Origin: Candidatus Propionivibrio dominans
GTDB lineage: Bacteria > Pseudomonadota > Gammaproteobacteria > Burkholderiales > Rhodocyclaceae
NCBI GenBank assembly: GCA_016709335.1
Contig: JADJNC010000004.1
Coordinates: 124,001 to 188,000, forward strand
Direction of reading: 5' to 3'
Length of the DNA stretch: 64,000 bases
The translations under genes and the position numbers were made by a program. This document shows, piece after piece, positions 50,982-59,941 of the stretch; within the stretch, counting starts at the first letter, position 1; each line of letters starts with the position of its first letter. The notes under the pieces were generated by a model. That model ran no database searches, was not told where the DNA came from, and saw nothing but the letters and a program-made list of their open reading frames with translations.

Positions 50982-51502
50982 CGGAGCTCTTTTCCGATGG
51001 CATCGGCACGGCGCCAGAGACCGCTCTTGCCGCCACGTTTCTCATCAAGCTGGACGCTCTCGATGCGCATGCCGCGATCAATCGCCTTGCACATGTCGTA
51101 GATGGTGAGCAGCGCAACGCTTGCCGCGCACAGCGCTTCCATCTCGACCCCGGTCTGCCCGGTACACGTGGCGGAAGTCACCACCCTGATACCGACGCAT
51201 CCGTTTTCATCCGGTACCAGTATCTCGCTGAACTCGACCTCGACGCCGCTCAGCGCCAGCGAGTGACACATCGGAATCAACTCCGACGTGCGCTTGGCGG
51301 CCATCACCGCAGCGACATCCGCCACGGCCAGCACGTTGCCCTTGGCGATGTTACCGGCGCGGATGCGTTCCAGCGTCGCCGCCTGCATGCGCAGAATCCC
51401 GCTGGCGATGGCCACGCGCCGGGTCGCCGATTTTTCCGACACGTCGACCATGCGCGCCCGTCCGGCAGCGGAAAAGTGAGTCAAGTCATTCGTTTCGTTC
51501 AC
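50978..51502 (-). CDS. moaC: Cyclic pyranopterin monophosphate synthase
   Basis: 174 aa. It converts the MoaA product to cPMP. ARMVDVSEKSATRRVAIASG, AAKRTSELIPMCHSLALSGV (active-site His region), GVEMEALCAASVALLTIYDM and DEKRGGKSG are all family signatures. It lies in the moaA-moaC-moaD-moaE order. Confidence 0.96.
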   Translation of the reverse strand: MNETNDLTHFSAAGRARMVDVSEKSATRRVAIASGILRMQAATLERIRAGNIAKGNVLAVADVAAVMAAKRTSELIPMCHSLALSGVEVEFSEILVPDENGCVGIRVVTSATCTGQTGVEMEALCAASVALLTIYDMCKAIDRGMRIESVQLDEKRGGKSGLWRRADAIGKELR

Positions 51503-51538
51503 CTGGAATCCTGTTCAATCCAAAGCCAAGGTTAAAGC

Positions 51539-52585
51539 TCAACCCCCAATATACGACATCTCTATCTTTCGCCGTGGCGCTTCTGTTGCTGCATGGCGCA
51601 ATTGCGAGTAGCGGTCGCTGCGCCGTCCCCAGGTATCTACGATCAGGCGACTCAGGGCTTCATCGCTCGCATTGTGCCGCAGCGGGTCGCGCAGATCGAC
51701 GCCCTGCGCAGCAAAAAGGCAGGTATATAGCTTGCCGTCAGTGGCCAGCCTGATCCGGCTGCATTCGTGACAGAAGGCCTGTGTCACCGAAGCGATCACT
51801 CCGATCTCACCGCCACCATCGGTGAAAGACCAGCGTTTGGCCACTTCGCCCGGGTAGTTGGCGTCGACCGCCTGCAGTGGGTAGTGCTGCCCGATCGTTT
51901 CCAGAATTTCGCTCGCCGTCACCACATCGTCCATGCGCCAGCCGTTGCTGGTACCGACATCCATGAATTCGATGAAGCGCAAAATGATCCCCGTGTGACG
52001 AAAGTGCCTGACCAGCGGGATGATTTCGTGTTCATTCACCCCGCGCTTGACCACCATATTGACTTTGATCGGCGTCAGCCCGACGCGCTGCGCTGCTGCG
52101 ATACCTTCGAGTACGGTGGCTACCGAGGCCTGCGAATCGCTCAAGCGCCGAAAGGTTTCCTCGCTCAGGCCATCAAGACTGACGGTCAGCCGCGCCAGCC
52201 CGGCATCCTTCAAGGCCTGCGCCTTCCGGGACAGGAGCAGGCCATTGGTGGTCAGGGCGATTTCGATCGGCTGGTTTTCACTGCTGCGCAGCCCGGCCAG
52301 CGCCGCGATCAGGTCTTCGACGCCGTGTCGCAGCAGCGGCTCGCCGCCGGTCAGACGAATCTTATGCACGCCGAGTTGCAAAAAAACGCCGGCGAGTCGC
52401 ACGATCTCTTCAAAACTGAGCAACTCGGCGCGCGGCAGAAAAACGAAATCCTTGCCGAAAATTTCGCGCGGCATGCAGTAGCTGCAGCGCAGATTGCAGC
52501 GGTCGGTGACCGATATGCGCAGGTCGCGCAGAGGCCGCTGCAGGGTATCGGCGATGAACGGCTCTGGTCTGTTGTCATTGATCAC
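51539..52585 (-). CDS. moaA: GTP 3',8-cyclase
   Basis: About 348 aa from a GTG at 52585 with GGAA upstream; an in-frame start at 52666 would add 27 residues without family similarity. The N-terminal radical SAM cluster is DRCNLRCSYCMP (CX3CX2C). The C-terminal cluster is FCHECSRIRLATDGKLYTCL (CX2CX13C). RLTGGEPLLRHG is the SAM-binding strand. It carries out the first committed step of molybdenum cofactor synthesis from GTP and heads the moa operon. Confidence 0.95.
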   Translation of the reverse strand: MINDNRPEPFIADTLQRPLRDLRISVTDRCNLRCSYCMPREIFGKDFVFLPRAELLSFEEIVRLAGVFLQLGVHKIRLTGGEPLLRHGVEDLIAALAGLRSSENQPIEIALTTNGLLLSRKAQALKDAGLARLTVSLDGLSEETFRRLSDSQASVATVLEGIAAAQRVGLTPIKVNMVVKRGVNEHEIIPLVRHFRHTGIILRFIEFMDVGTSNGWRMDDVVTASEILETIGQHYPLQAVDANYPGEVAKRWSFTDGGGEIGVIASVTQAFCHECSRIRLATDGKLYTCLFAAQGVDLRDPLRHNASDEALSRLIVDTWGRRSDRYSQLRHAATEAPRRKIEMSYIGG

Positions 52586-52792
52586 GTTGAAATTCCGTCC
52601 AGCCGGCGCAAGGTAGAACGGCTCATTGTAGCAATGCAGCGACCATCCGTTTCTGATCCTGATCAAAATTGGCGATGAATATCACGGGGCGCTGACCACA
52701 GGCTTGGTCTGCGTCGCGCTTAACTCGAAGCCTTGGCGGGTGTTACGATGCGTGCGCTTATTGCGCACCTCACCTAATCACAACGCACGAGT

Positions 52793-53026
52793 CAGGAATG
52801 GGTAGATTTGAAGGAACTGGTGGCGGCCATTGCCGGAATTGCGCTGCTCGGGACGATCGGCAACAGTCTGCACGGCGCACTGCGCGAAGAAGGAGAACGC
52901 GATGCGGCGCTGATCACCTTCCTGGTCACGGCCTCGGGTCTGACCCTGATCGGTATCGGCAGCGCGTTCTGGGGTTTGCTGTTTGGCCTGGCGGTACTGA
53001 AGATCGGCCCGCGCCAGCAGGCCTGA
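52793..53026 (+). pseudogene. benE: benE remnant: C-terminal fragment of a benzoate/H+ symporter
   Basis: About 75 codons reading KELVAAIAGIALLGTIGNSL, then ERDAALITFLVTASGLTLIG and IGSAFWGLLFGLAVL. This matches the last two or three helices of BenE-family transporters (usual length about 390-400 aa). No other part of BenE is present upstream. No clear ATG precedes it; a TTG at 52808 is the only nearby start. I read it as a deletion remnant. Confidence 0.75.
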
Positions 53027-53076
53027 TCACCTAGTACAAGCTTAGTGACGACTAAAGTAACAATATCTCCAAACCA

Positions 53077-53180
53077 GTAGGTCGGGTTAGCGCAGCGTAA
53101 CCCGACGCCTGTGTATGCGATTGTCTGGTTATGCTGCGAAGCAAATCCTCTTGGGGGACGCTGCGCTAACCCGACCTTCG
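53077..53180. repeat. REP pair
   Basis: GTAGGTCGGGTTAGCGCAGC at 53077 and an inverted CTGCGCTAACCCGACC ending near 53177, a facing pair between the benE remnant and the convergent hydrolase gene. Confidence 0.7.
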
Positions 53181-53206
53181 ATGCGTCCTGACCGCCTCGC
53201 ACGGGC

Positions 53207-54031
53207 TCAGGCTGCAACGCTGTTCATGACCTTGGCGCCGATCCAAGCGTCGATCTTCTGCGCAACACTTTCCCACATCGGGTCGAGCATCAGCATGTGT
53301 CCGGAACGAGGGATAACGCAGGTTTCGGCATTCCAGCCGCTGGCCGTCATGTACAGCCGGTTTGCGGCGAACATCGCATCATGCTCGCCGCCGATGACCA
53401 GTGCGGGAATTCGTGGTCGCTTGACGGGCATACGCAAGGCCAGCGCCATCATTTCGGTTAGTGCGCGCATCGACTCTTCCTGCACCATGGGATGAAAAAC
53501 GGAAAATATATGGGCAAATTCCTCGGGGCTGACGTCCGGCGAGAAATACGCCTCGCGCATCACCCGGATCGTGTTGTCGGTATATTCGCCGCGCACGGCG
53601 CGTTCGGCTTCATCAATAAAATCAGGGATGCGGACTGCCAGTTGAACTCCTGAGGCCGCAAGGCCGGTCGGAGGCACCGGCGACATCATCACCACCGCTT
53701 TTGCCAGCGATTTTTCGAGATAGCGCTGCACCACGATGGCCCCCATCGAATGCCCGATCAATACCGGGGCACTACTCAAGCCGGCAACGACCTGCCCGAC
53801 ATCGTCAGCGTAATCGTCGATCCCGAAGCTGTTCAGGTCTTCAATCCCCGGGCTCTTGCCGTGTCCGGACAGATCGACTGCGTGACAGTTGTAACCGCGC
53901 TTCTGGAAGAAAGGCAGAAAGTTGATATCCCAACACCCGGAATGTGTGTAGCCGCCGTGCACAAAAACGAGCGGTGGATAGCCTTTATCCACCCGCGCCG
54001 GACGTACAAGTGTGAACAGTTGGCGAGGCAT
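53207..54031 (-). CDS. Alpha/beta-hydrolase fold protein
   Basis: 274 aa from the ATG at 54031. The catalytic triad is visible: Ser in VLIGHSMGAIVVQ, Asp in IGGEHDAMFAANR and His in IPRSGHMLMLDP; the oxyanion loop is FVHGGYTHSG. The substrate cannot be deduced. No signal peptide is seen. It is isolated, with repeats on both sides. Confidence 0.85.
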   Translation of the reverse strand: MPRQLFTLVRPARVDKGYPPLVFVHGGYTHSGCWDINFLPFFQKRGYNCHAVDLSGHGKSPGIEDLNSFGIDDYADDVGQVVAGLSSAPVLIGHSMGAIVVQRYLEKSLAKAVVMMSPVPPTGLAASGVQLAVRIPDFIDEAERAVRGEYTDNTIRVMREAYFSPDVSPEEFAHIFSVFHPMVQEESMRALTEMMALALRMPVKRPRIPALVIGGEHDAMFAANRLYMTASGWNAETCVIPRSGHMLMLDPMWESVAQKIDAWIGAKVMNSVAA

Positions 54032-54141
54032 TCGGAAAAACTCCTGTAATTGAACGGGTCTGAGAGAATAGGTCAAAAACCGGGGTTCGACAATACAAAC
54101 CGGGCAAAAGCGCACGGTAAATTTGTTCTGGCGCTAACTCG

Positions 54142-54242
54142 TCATTCCAGGCTTGACCCAGAATCCAGTTCGTTTATCAAGCCGTTCTTTTAACATCGTG
54201 ATCAGATGGACGAATCTGGATTCCGGCGTTCGCCAGAATGAC
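54142..54242. repeat. Composite ATTCC/GGAAT element, diverged copy
   Basis: GTCATTCCAGGCTTGACCCA to TCTGGATTCCGGCGTTCGCC with GAATGAC at the end, two palindromic units around a spacer, as in the elements at 14.5 and 59.8 kb. It lies between the hydrolase and pssA promoters. Confidence 0.6.
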
Positions 54243-54283
54243 TTTGGCCTGCCATTTTGCGTCTGCCGGTATAATGACGTGCT

Positions 54284-55693
54284 GTGAAACAAACCCAAGC
54301 CAACCTTCCCAGGACGTCCGGCTTCGCTTCGGCGTGGCAGCGCTGGCGTGAACGCGCCAACGGCGAGCCGGCGCTGGACGGCCTGCCTTGTATCCCGATA
54401 GCCGCAAAACAGGTCCAGGCACTGAGCAGCCCGCAAGCGTTTCGTGAAACCCTGCTGGCGCACATCGCTCAGGCCAGACAACGCATCCTCATGGCCACGC
54501 TGTACCTGCAGGATGACGAGGCGGGCAGGGAAATTCTCTCCGCCCTATACGCGGCTAAGAATGCGCAGCCGCAACTGGAGATTGCCGTCTTTGTCGACTG
54601 GCATCGGGCACAGCGCGGCCTCATCGGCAAGACCCGATCCGCCGGCAACGCGGCTATGTACAAGGACATGGCGCGCCGTCTCGGGCCGGGCATCACGATC
54701 TACGGCGTGCCGGTGCAGCGGCGCGAGTTCATGGGAGTCATGCATCTCAAGGGATTCATCATTGACGACAGCGTTCTCTACAGCGGCGCCAGCCTCAACG
54801 ACGTTTATCTGCATCGGCACCTGCGCTATCGCCTGGATCGCTACCATCTGATCCACAACCGGGCACTGGCTGACAGCATGGCCGCTTTGCTGACCGGGGT
54901 CTTGCGCGGCAACCCGGCCATACATCCCCTCGACTCCGGCAAGGCTCCAAAAACCGTTACGCTACTGGGTGCCATCGTCAAATTGCGCCGTGAGCTGGCT
55001 AAAACCCGCTATCACTTCGCGCCCGGCGTGCTCAAACATGGCGAAGTCGGCATCACGCCACTGCTCGGCCTCGGCGTGCGCGACAACGAACTCAATCTGA
55101 CGATCCTGCAGTTGATCCGGCAGGCGCAACAGCGTCTGGTGCTGTTCACCCCCTACTTCAACCTTCCCGGACCGATCCGCAAAGCCCTCGACAACAGGAT
55201 CCGATCGGGGTGCCGGGTCACCATCGTGCTCGGCGACAAGACGGCCAATGATTTTTACATCCCGCCCGATGAGCCCTTCAAGACCATCGGTGCACTGCCC
55301 TACCTTTACGAAGCGAACTTGCGCCGCTACTGCAAGGCGCACCAGAGGGCCATCGACGCCGGTCTGCTCAACGTGCATCTGTGGCGCGACGAAGACAACA
55401 CCTTTCATCTCAAGGGTCTGCTGGTCGATGACGACTACGCCTTGTTGACCGGCAACAATCTCAACCCGCGCGCCTGGCGCCTCGATCTGGAAAACGGGCT
55501 GGTGATTCACGACCCGCAAAAACTTCTGCTCGACCAGCATCTGGCCGAACTCGAGAGAATCCTGGCGCACACGCGACGACTGGATCATCATCAGGTGATC
55601 GACGCCGTCGAGTCCTATCCGGATCAGGTGCAACGCCTGCTCAGGCGTCTGGCGCGCGTTCGCGCCGACCGGCTTGTCAATCAGGTGCTTTAA
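54284..55693 (+). CDS. pssA: CDP-diacylglycerol-serine O-phosphatidyltransferase, PLD type
   Basis: 469 aa from a GTG at 54284; TATAAT lies 14 bases upstream. It makes phosphatidylserine, the precursor of phosphatidylethanolamine. It is the E. coli PssA type of the phospholipase-D superfamily with two HKD motifs: MHLKGFIIDDSVLYSGASLN near residue 155 and FHLKGLLVDDDYALLTGNNL near 375. There are no membrane helices, consistent with the peripheral enzyme. It is convergent with the amidase gene. Confidence 0.93.
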   Translation: MKQTQANLPRTSGFASAWQRWRERANGEPALDGLPCIPIAAKQVQALSSPQAFRETLLAHIAQARQRILMATLYLQDDEAGREILSALYAAKNAQPQLEIAVFVDWHRAQRGLIGKTRSAGNAAMYKDMARRLGPGITIYGVPVQRREFMGVMHLKGFIIDDSVLYSGASLNDVYLHRHLRYRLDRYHLIHNRALADSMAALLTGVLRGNPAIHPLDSGKAPKTVTLLGAIVKLRRELAKTRYHFAPGVLKHGEVGITPLLGLGVRDNELNLTILQLIRQAQQRLVLFTPYFNLPGPIRKALDNRIRSGCRVTIVLGDKTANDFYIPPDEPFKTIGALPYLYEANLRRYCKAHQRAIDAGLLNVHLWRDEDNTFHLKGLLVDDDYALLTGNNLNPRAWRLDLENGLVIHDPQKLLLDQHLAELERILAHTRRLDHHQVIDAVESYPDQVQRLLRRLARVRADRLVNQVL

Positions 55694-55737
55694 CTGCTTT
55701 AACCCTTGACCGGCAGCTATTGCTGCATCGGGTTATT

Positions 55738-55775
55738 GTCGGGTTACGCCCGTTGGGCTAACCCGACCTACGGGG
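55738..55775. repeat. REP element
   Basis: GTCGGGTTACGCCCGTTGGG followed by CTAACCCGACCTACGGGG, between the convergent ends of pssA and the amidase gene. Confidence 0.75.
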
Positions 55776-55797
55776 ATTTTGGCCGATCATATTGCCC

Positions 55798-56502
55798 TCA
55801 ACGGCTGTAGAGGCAGGCCGCAATGCCGGTGGCGATGGCATCGGCCATGCGCGCCTGTCGCTCGGGATCGCGTAGCGCGAGTTCCTCTTCGCGGTGCTTG
55901 ATCACCCCCGCCTCGAACAGCACGGCAGGCAGGCTCGTTCGATAAAGCACGATCAGATTGTCGTAGTAGTGCACCGCGTTATCGACGTCGGCATAGGGGC
56001 GGGAGTGGCCGGCAAGCGAATCGGCATGGTGGCTGGCGCCGACAAAACCCATGCGCCGCAGACGCGCCCCGATGGCCGAGGCACAGCGCAGGCTGGTGAC
56101 CGGATCCGGGTTGTCGCGCGAAACAAAGAGGGAAAAGCCACGGTGAAGGTCGCTGTAACTCTGCGTCGTGCCCTGCCAATCCCATTCCTCAAGCAGTTCG
56201 GCCTGCACCGAATCGTGATGGATCGAGATAAAGAAATCGGCTCCGCTGGCTTGCTGAGGACGCGCCTCAAGACTGTCAATGCGGCCATCAAAATTGATTG
56301 GCCGTACAAGCAGGCCACGTGCCGTGAGGGCAGAAGCCAGGCCGACGGCCAGTACCCGGTTGAAATCGAACTCCTTGCCGCCACGTGCGCTGACCGCGCC
56401 CGAAGCCGCCAGGGTATGGCCGACATCGAGCGCCACCTCGGCGGCATAGGTCCCGGAACAGGCGAGCCAGACCAGGGCGCCGAGTTTCAGCAAGGTGGGC
56501 AC
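55798..56502 (-). CDS. N-acetylmuramoyl-L-alanine amidase (Amidase_3)
   Basis: 234 aa, exported (LLKLGALVWLACSGTYAAE). The zinc-amidase ligands are present: His in VALDVGHTLAASG, Glu in GGKEFDFNRV and His in FFISIHHDSVQ; the catalytic Glu is in PAVLFEAGVIKH. It cleaves the MurNAc to L-Ala bond of peptidoglycan. It lacks the AMIN targeting domain of AmiC, so localisation is less specific. Confidence 0.9.
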   Translation of the reverse strand: MPTLLKLGALVWLACSGTYAAEVALDVGHTLAASGAVSARGGKEFDFNRVLAVGLASALTARGLLVRPINFDGRIDSLEARPQQASGADFFISIHHDSVQAELLEEWDWQGTTQSYSDLHRGFSLFVSRDNPDPVTSLRCASAIGARLRRMGFVGASHHADSLAGHSRPYADVDNAVHYYDNLIVLYRTSLPAVLFEAGVIKHREEELALRDPERQARMADAIATGIAACLYSR

Positions 56503-56717
56503 TGAGCAGTCGCTTTCAACTTGACGGTCATTTTGGCAGGCGATGCCCCAATGCTGGAATACAGTCTTGAGTAAACCCCCCCCGGCCTCCCCTTGTCCCT
56601 CTTCAGGGAGGCTTCGCGCTCAGAGGAGGAGCAAACCAGACCGCATCTATTCGCACCTGGGTGCGAAATCCATGAAAAGAGTCTCAACGGCAAGGCGTAG
56701 GGCTGATTTTTCGGAAA

Positions 56718-57083
56718 TCAGAAGTCGCGCTCGGCTTTCCAGAGAACGAAGCCCCCCTCCTTCAGCGTCCATTCCATCAGATTGATCAGCGGATGGGCGC
56801 GCTGACCCAGGTTGATGCCGACCCGCCCCGACTTGTGGTCTTCGTCGTCGACATTTTCTTCCACTTCGACACCTGCATCCCGCTTCTTGCGCTCGGCCTC
56901 GTGCAAGGCAGCCTTTTCCTCCTTGACGGCGTGCTGCAATTTCGCAATGGCCTCCGGCAACTGTTCTTTGGTAAATACCCCTTCCGCCGTGCACTCCTTA
57001 CCAATGATGTCGAACAGGCGGCGCGCATGTTCTGCGAACATGATGATTTCGCCGGAAGTGTTTGAAGTCAGTCTGACCAACAT
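56718..57083 (-). CDS. DUF1840 family protein
   Basis: 121 aa from the ATG at 57083, which follows GGGGAG. It starts LVRLTSNTSGEIIMFAEHAR, has a charged helical middle (AKLQHAVKEEKAALHEAERK) and ends GINLGQRAHPLINLMEWTLK. This matches the DUF1840 family of small cytoplasmic proteins of unknown function found mainly in Beta- and Gammaproteobacteria. It is monocistronic. Confidence 0.83.
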   Translation of the reverse strand: MLVRLTSNTSGEIIMFAEHARRLFDIIGKECTAEGVFTKEQLPEAIAKLQHAVKEEKAALHEAERKKRDAGVEVEENVDDEDHKSGRVGINLGQRAHPLINLMEWTLKEGGFVLWKAERDF

Positions 57084-57357
57084 GATTTGTCTCCCCGAAG
57101 TTGCTGAGCTGGAACCGGCCTGGAATGCAAAGCCACAGGCGTTCTGCAAAGGTCATTCCCGAATAACCGCATTCCGCCTTGTTCTTCAGGACATACCCGT
57201 CAAGGTTTCCCTTGCATGAGGCTTGCAGGCCGATTCATCGTGTGACTGCAAAATTACATGATCATTTTACACCCGACCCGATGTCATGCTGCCCTGCTCG
57301 CCGGGTTAAAATGCTTGCCAACAGAAAACCATCGCAGATGAGAATGTAAATTCGCCA

Positions 57358-58290
57358 ATGTCCGAACTGAAACCATTCTCCAAACCCGCGCTGCGTCTCG
57401 GAGTCGATCTGGGCGGAACAAAAATCGAGATCATCGCGCTCGACGGGTCGGGTCATGAATTGCTGCGGCGCCGGGTGGCAACGCCGCAGGGAGACTACCT
57501 GGGAACGGTGACGGCGGTGGCCGCTCTGGTCGAAGAAGTCGAAAACGAACTCGGCCAGCGCGGCAGCGTCGGACTGGGGATCCCCGGCGCCGAATCGGCC
57601 AGCGGCGGGCTGATCAAGAATGCCAACTCCACCTGCCTGATCGGCAAACCCTTGCGCCGCGACCTGCAAACCCTGCTGCAACGCGAAATCCGCATCGCCA
57701 ACGACGCCAACTGCTTTGCGTTGTCCGAAGCCATCGACGGCGCCGGACAGGATGCCGACATTGTCTTCGGCGTCATCCTGGGTACCGGCGTCGGAGGCGG
57801 CATCGTGGTACGTGAGCGGGTACTCACTGGCGTCAATCACATTGCCGGCGAGTGGGGACACAACCCGCTGCCGGTCTCCGAAGAGGAAGAACTGCCACCT
57901 GCGGCATGCTACTGTGGCCGTCAGGGCTGCGTCGAAAGCTGGCTGTCCGGCCCCGGCTTGAGTGCCGATCACCAGCGCCACAATGGAGAGACGCTATCAC
58001 CCCAGGCCATAGAAGACCGGGCCAACCAGGCTGACGCGGCCTGCGCGGCCACGCTGGCGCGTTATGATCGCCGTCTGGCCAGGGCGCTGGCACAGGTCGT
58101 CAACATTCTCGACCCGGACGTGATCGTTCTCGGGGGCGGGCTTTCCAACATGGCGCGGCTGTACGCCAATGTTCCCTTGCTGTGGAGTCAATACATCTTC
58201 TCCGACCAGGTGCGCACCCAACTGCGATGCCACCAGCACGGCGACTCGTCCGGCGTGCGCGGCGCCGCGTGGCTATGGAACGGGGTTTGA
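57358..58290 (+). CDS. ROK-family sugar kinase
   Basis: 310 aa. The ATP-binding LRLGVDLGGTKIEIIALD, the catalytic base in GEWGHNPL, and the zinc-binding ROK signature CYCGRQGCVESWLSGPG are present. Fructokinase (Mak) and N-acetylglucosamine kinase (NagK) share these features and I cannot separate them. It lies 126 bases upstream of an MFS transporter in the same direction; a joint sugar-uptake role is a weak inference. Confidence 0.87.
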   Translation: MSELKPFSKPALRLGVDLGGTKIEIIALDGSGHELLRRRVATPQGDYLGTVTAVAALVEEVENELGQRGSVGLGIPGAESASGGLIKNANSTCLIGKPLRRDLQTLLQREIRIANDANCFALSEAIDGAGQDADIVFGVILGTGVGGGIVVRERVLTGVNHIAGEWGHNPLPVSEEEELPPAACYCGRQGCVESWLSGPGLSADHQRHNGETLSPQAIEDRANQADAACAATLARYDRRLARALAQVVNILDPDVIVLGGGLSNMARLYANVPLLWSQYIFSDQVRTQLRCHQHGDSSGVRGAAWLWNGV

Positions 58291-58338
58291 AAATACAATC
58301 AACCTGAAAACCCAGTCGTTTTTACTTGGTGTATCTTT

Positions 58339-58373
58339 GTGTCCTTGGTGACTTGGTGGTTCGCTTTTTCTTG
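58339..58373. repeat. Dispersed CACCAAG repeat, copy 2 (inverted)
   Basis: GTGTCCTTGGTGACTTGGTG continues into GTTCGCTTTTTCTTG, the reverse complement of the repeat at 5903-5942 with few differences. It lies in the ROK-MFS gap. Confidence 0.7.
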
Positions 58374-58416
58374 CTTTTCCGTTTTTCTTGGTGGTTCATC
58401 GTCTTGCTAGGCCCAC

Positions 58417-59625
58417 ATGCTCTGGATCAGACTCTTTCTGCCGTTTGCCGGCGCCTACTTCCTCTCCTACCTCTTCCGCACGGCCAATGCAGTGATCGGG
58501 CCGGTACTGAGCGACGAACTGTCGCTTGGTGCCGCCGACCTCGGCCTGTTGACCAGTGCCTATTTCCTGGCTTTCGGCGCAGCCCAATTGCCGCTTGGCG
58601 TTCTGCTCGACCGCTTCGGCCCGCGTCGGGTCGAAGCGGCGCTGCTGCTGATCGCTGCGGCCGGTGCCGCAGTCTTTGCCTTCGGCCATGGAATCGGCAT
58701 GCTGGCTTTTGGCCGGGGAATGATCGGTCTGGGCGTATCGGCTTGTCTGATGGCTGCGTTCAAGTCCTTTTCGCAGTGGTTTCCTCTGGAAAGGCAGGCG
58801 TCATTGACCGGCTGGATCATGACCTCGGGTACGCTCGGCGCGCTGGCTGCATCGGCGCCGCTCAATGCTGCGCTGAACGTGGCGACCTGGCGCGATATTT
58901 TTTTCGTCTTGTCCGGCCTGACCGTAGCGGTCTCCGCCTGGCTGTATTTCAGTGTTCCAGATAAACCGGGCAGCCAGCAGCCGGAGACTCTCTCGGTGCA
59001 GTTGGCAGGGGTGAGGCAGGTTCTGGTCAGCCGTCATTTCTGGCGTTTCGCTCCACTGGGTTTCGCCCAGATCGGCGGTTTCATGGCGGTACAAAGCCTG
59101 TGGTCAAGCGCCTGGCTGATGAACGTCAATGGCTATACGCGCTCGATTGCGGCCGATCATCTGGCGGCCATGAGCATGGCCATGGTGGTGGCCTACATCC
59201 TGATCGGGCTGTTGGCAACCGGGCTAGCACGGCGCGGCATCGCGCCGATCTATTTGCTCGGCGGCGGCATGTTGATGTCGCTGCTGGCCCTGCTGCTGAT
59301 CATCACGCAGGCCATTGATCAGCACTATTTGTTATGGATGGCCTTCGGGGTGTTCTCCAGCTTCGGCACGCTCGGCTACTCGCAGATGTCCGCCGGATTC
59401 CCGGTGGCGCTCTCGGGTCGCGCCAACTCGACACTCAACCTGATGGTGTTTCTCGGTGCCTTCGGCCTGCAATGGGGGATGGGCGTACTCATCGAAATGC
59501 TCCAGGCCAGCGGCCACAGCATCGAGATCGCGCATCGCAATACCTTCGCCGTACTCTTCGTTTTGCAGGCTGTCGCTGTCTGGATACTGCTCAGCGGTCG
59601 GCGAGAGGGTGCAAAGGCCGATTGA
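58417..59625 (+). CDS. Major facilitator superfamily transporter
   Basis: 402 aa with about 12 predicted membrane helices. The loop 2-3 motif GVLLDRFGPRRVE is the MFS signature (GxLaDrxGrr). FLSYLFRTANAVIGPVLSDE at the start and GRANSTLNLMVFLGAFGLQW in the second half resemble NNP/oxalate-type and hexuronate-type MFS carriers, but the substrate is unknown. Confidence 0.88.
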   Translation: MLWIRLFLPFAGAYFLSYLFRTANAVIGPVLSDELSLGAADLGLLTSAYFLAFGAAQLPLGVLLDRFGPRRVEAALLLIAAAGAAVFAFGHGIGMLAFGRGMIGLGVSACLMAAFKSFSQWFPLERQASLTGWIMTSGTLGALAASAPLNAALNVATWRDIFFVLSGLTVAVSAWLYFSVPDKPGSQQPETLSVQLAGVRQVLVSRHFWRFAPLGFAQIGGFMAVQSLWSSAWLMNVNGYTRSIAADHLAAMSMAMVVAYILIGLLATGLARRGIAPIYLLGGGMLMSLLALLLIITQAIDQHYLLWMAFGVFSSFGTLGYSQMSAGFPVALSGRANSTLNLMVFLGAFGLQWGMGVLIEMLQASGHSIEIAHRNTFAVLFVLQAVAVWILLSGRREGAKAD

Positions 59626-59696
59626 CTTCTGTCGGATTTACTGTTTAGTCAATGCCTGCCTTTGGCATTTGTGCGGATCATTTGCCTTGCGCTGCT

Positions 59697-59733
59697 GTCG
59701 GGTTACGCCCTTCGGGCTAACCCGACCTACGGG
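59697..59733. repeat. REP element
   Basis: GTCGGGTTACGCCCTTCGGG followed by CTAACCCGACCTACGGG, in the gap between the MFS gene and the lytic transglycosylase gene. Confidence 0.75.
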
Positions 59734-59804
59734 ATTGCTGAGTGCGCAGGCGATCAGCGTCAGCCGCCACCTCCCAAACCGTGGCCCGAGGCCAGGCTTC
59801 GCGC

Positions 59805-59941
59805 TCATTCCGGCGCAAGCCGGAATCCAGTACCTACCTCTGATATCCATTAAAACAATCGGACAAACGAGCTGGACCCCGGCGTGCGCCGGGGTGACGA
59901 ACGTGGCCATCAGGCTGTAATGATTTTTAACAGACTGTCAG
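59805..59941. repeat. Composite ATTCCGGC/GCCGGAAT element, copy 3
   Basis: Same orientation and structure as the copy at 14471: a CATTCCGGCGCAAGCCGGAA palindrome, a GATATCCATTAAAACAATCG spacer, CCCCGGCGTGCGCCGGGGTG, then TGTAATGATTTTTAACAGAC. Its end overlaps the stop region of the transglycosylase. Confidence 0.72.

Noticed and set aside
52667..52790. Moco riboswitch upstream of moaA
   Set aside because: I looked for the conserved stem segments and could not identify them with confidence by eye. A covariance-model search would be decisive.
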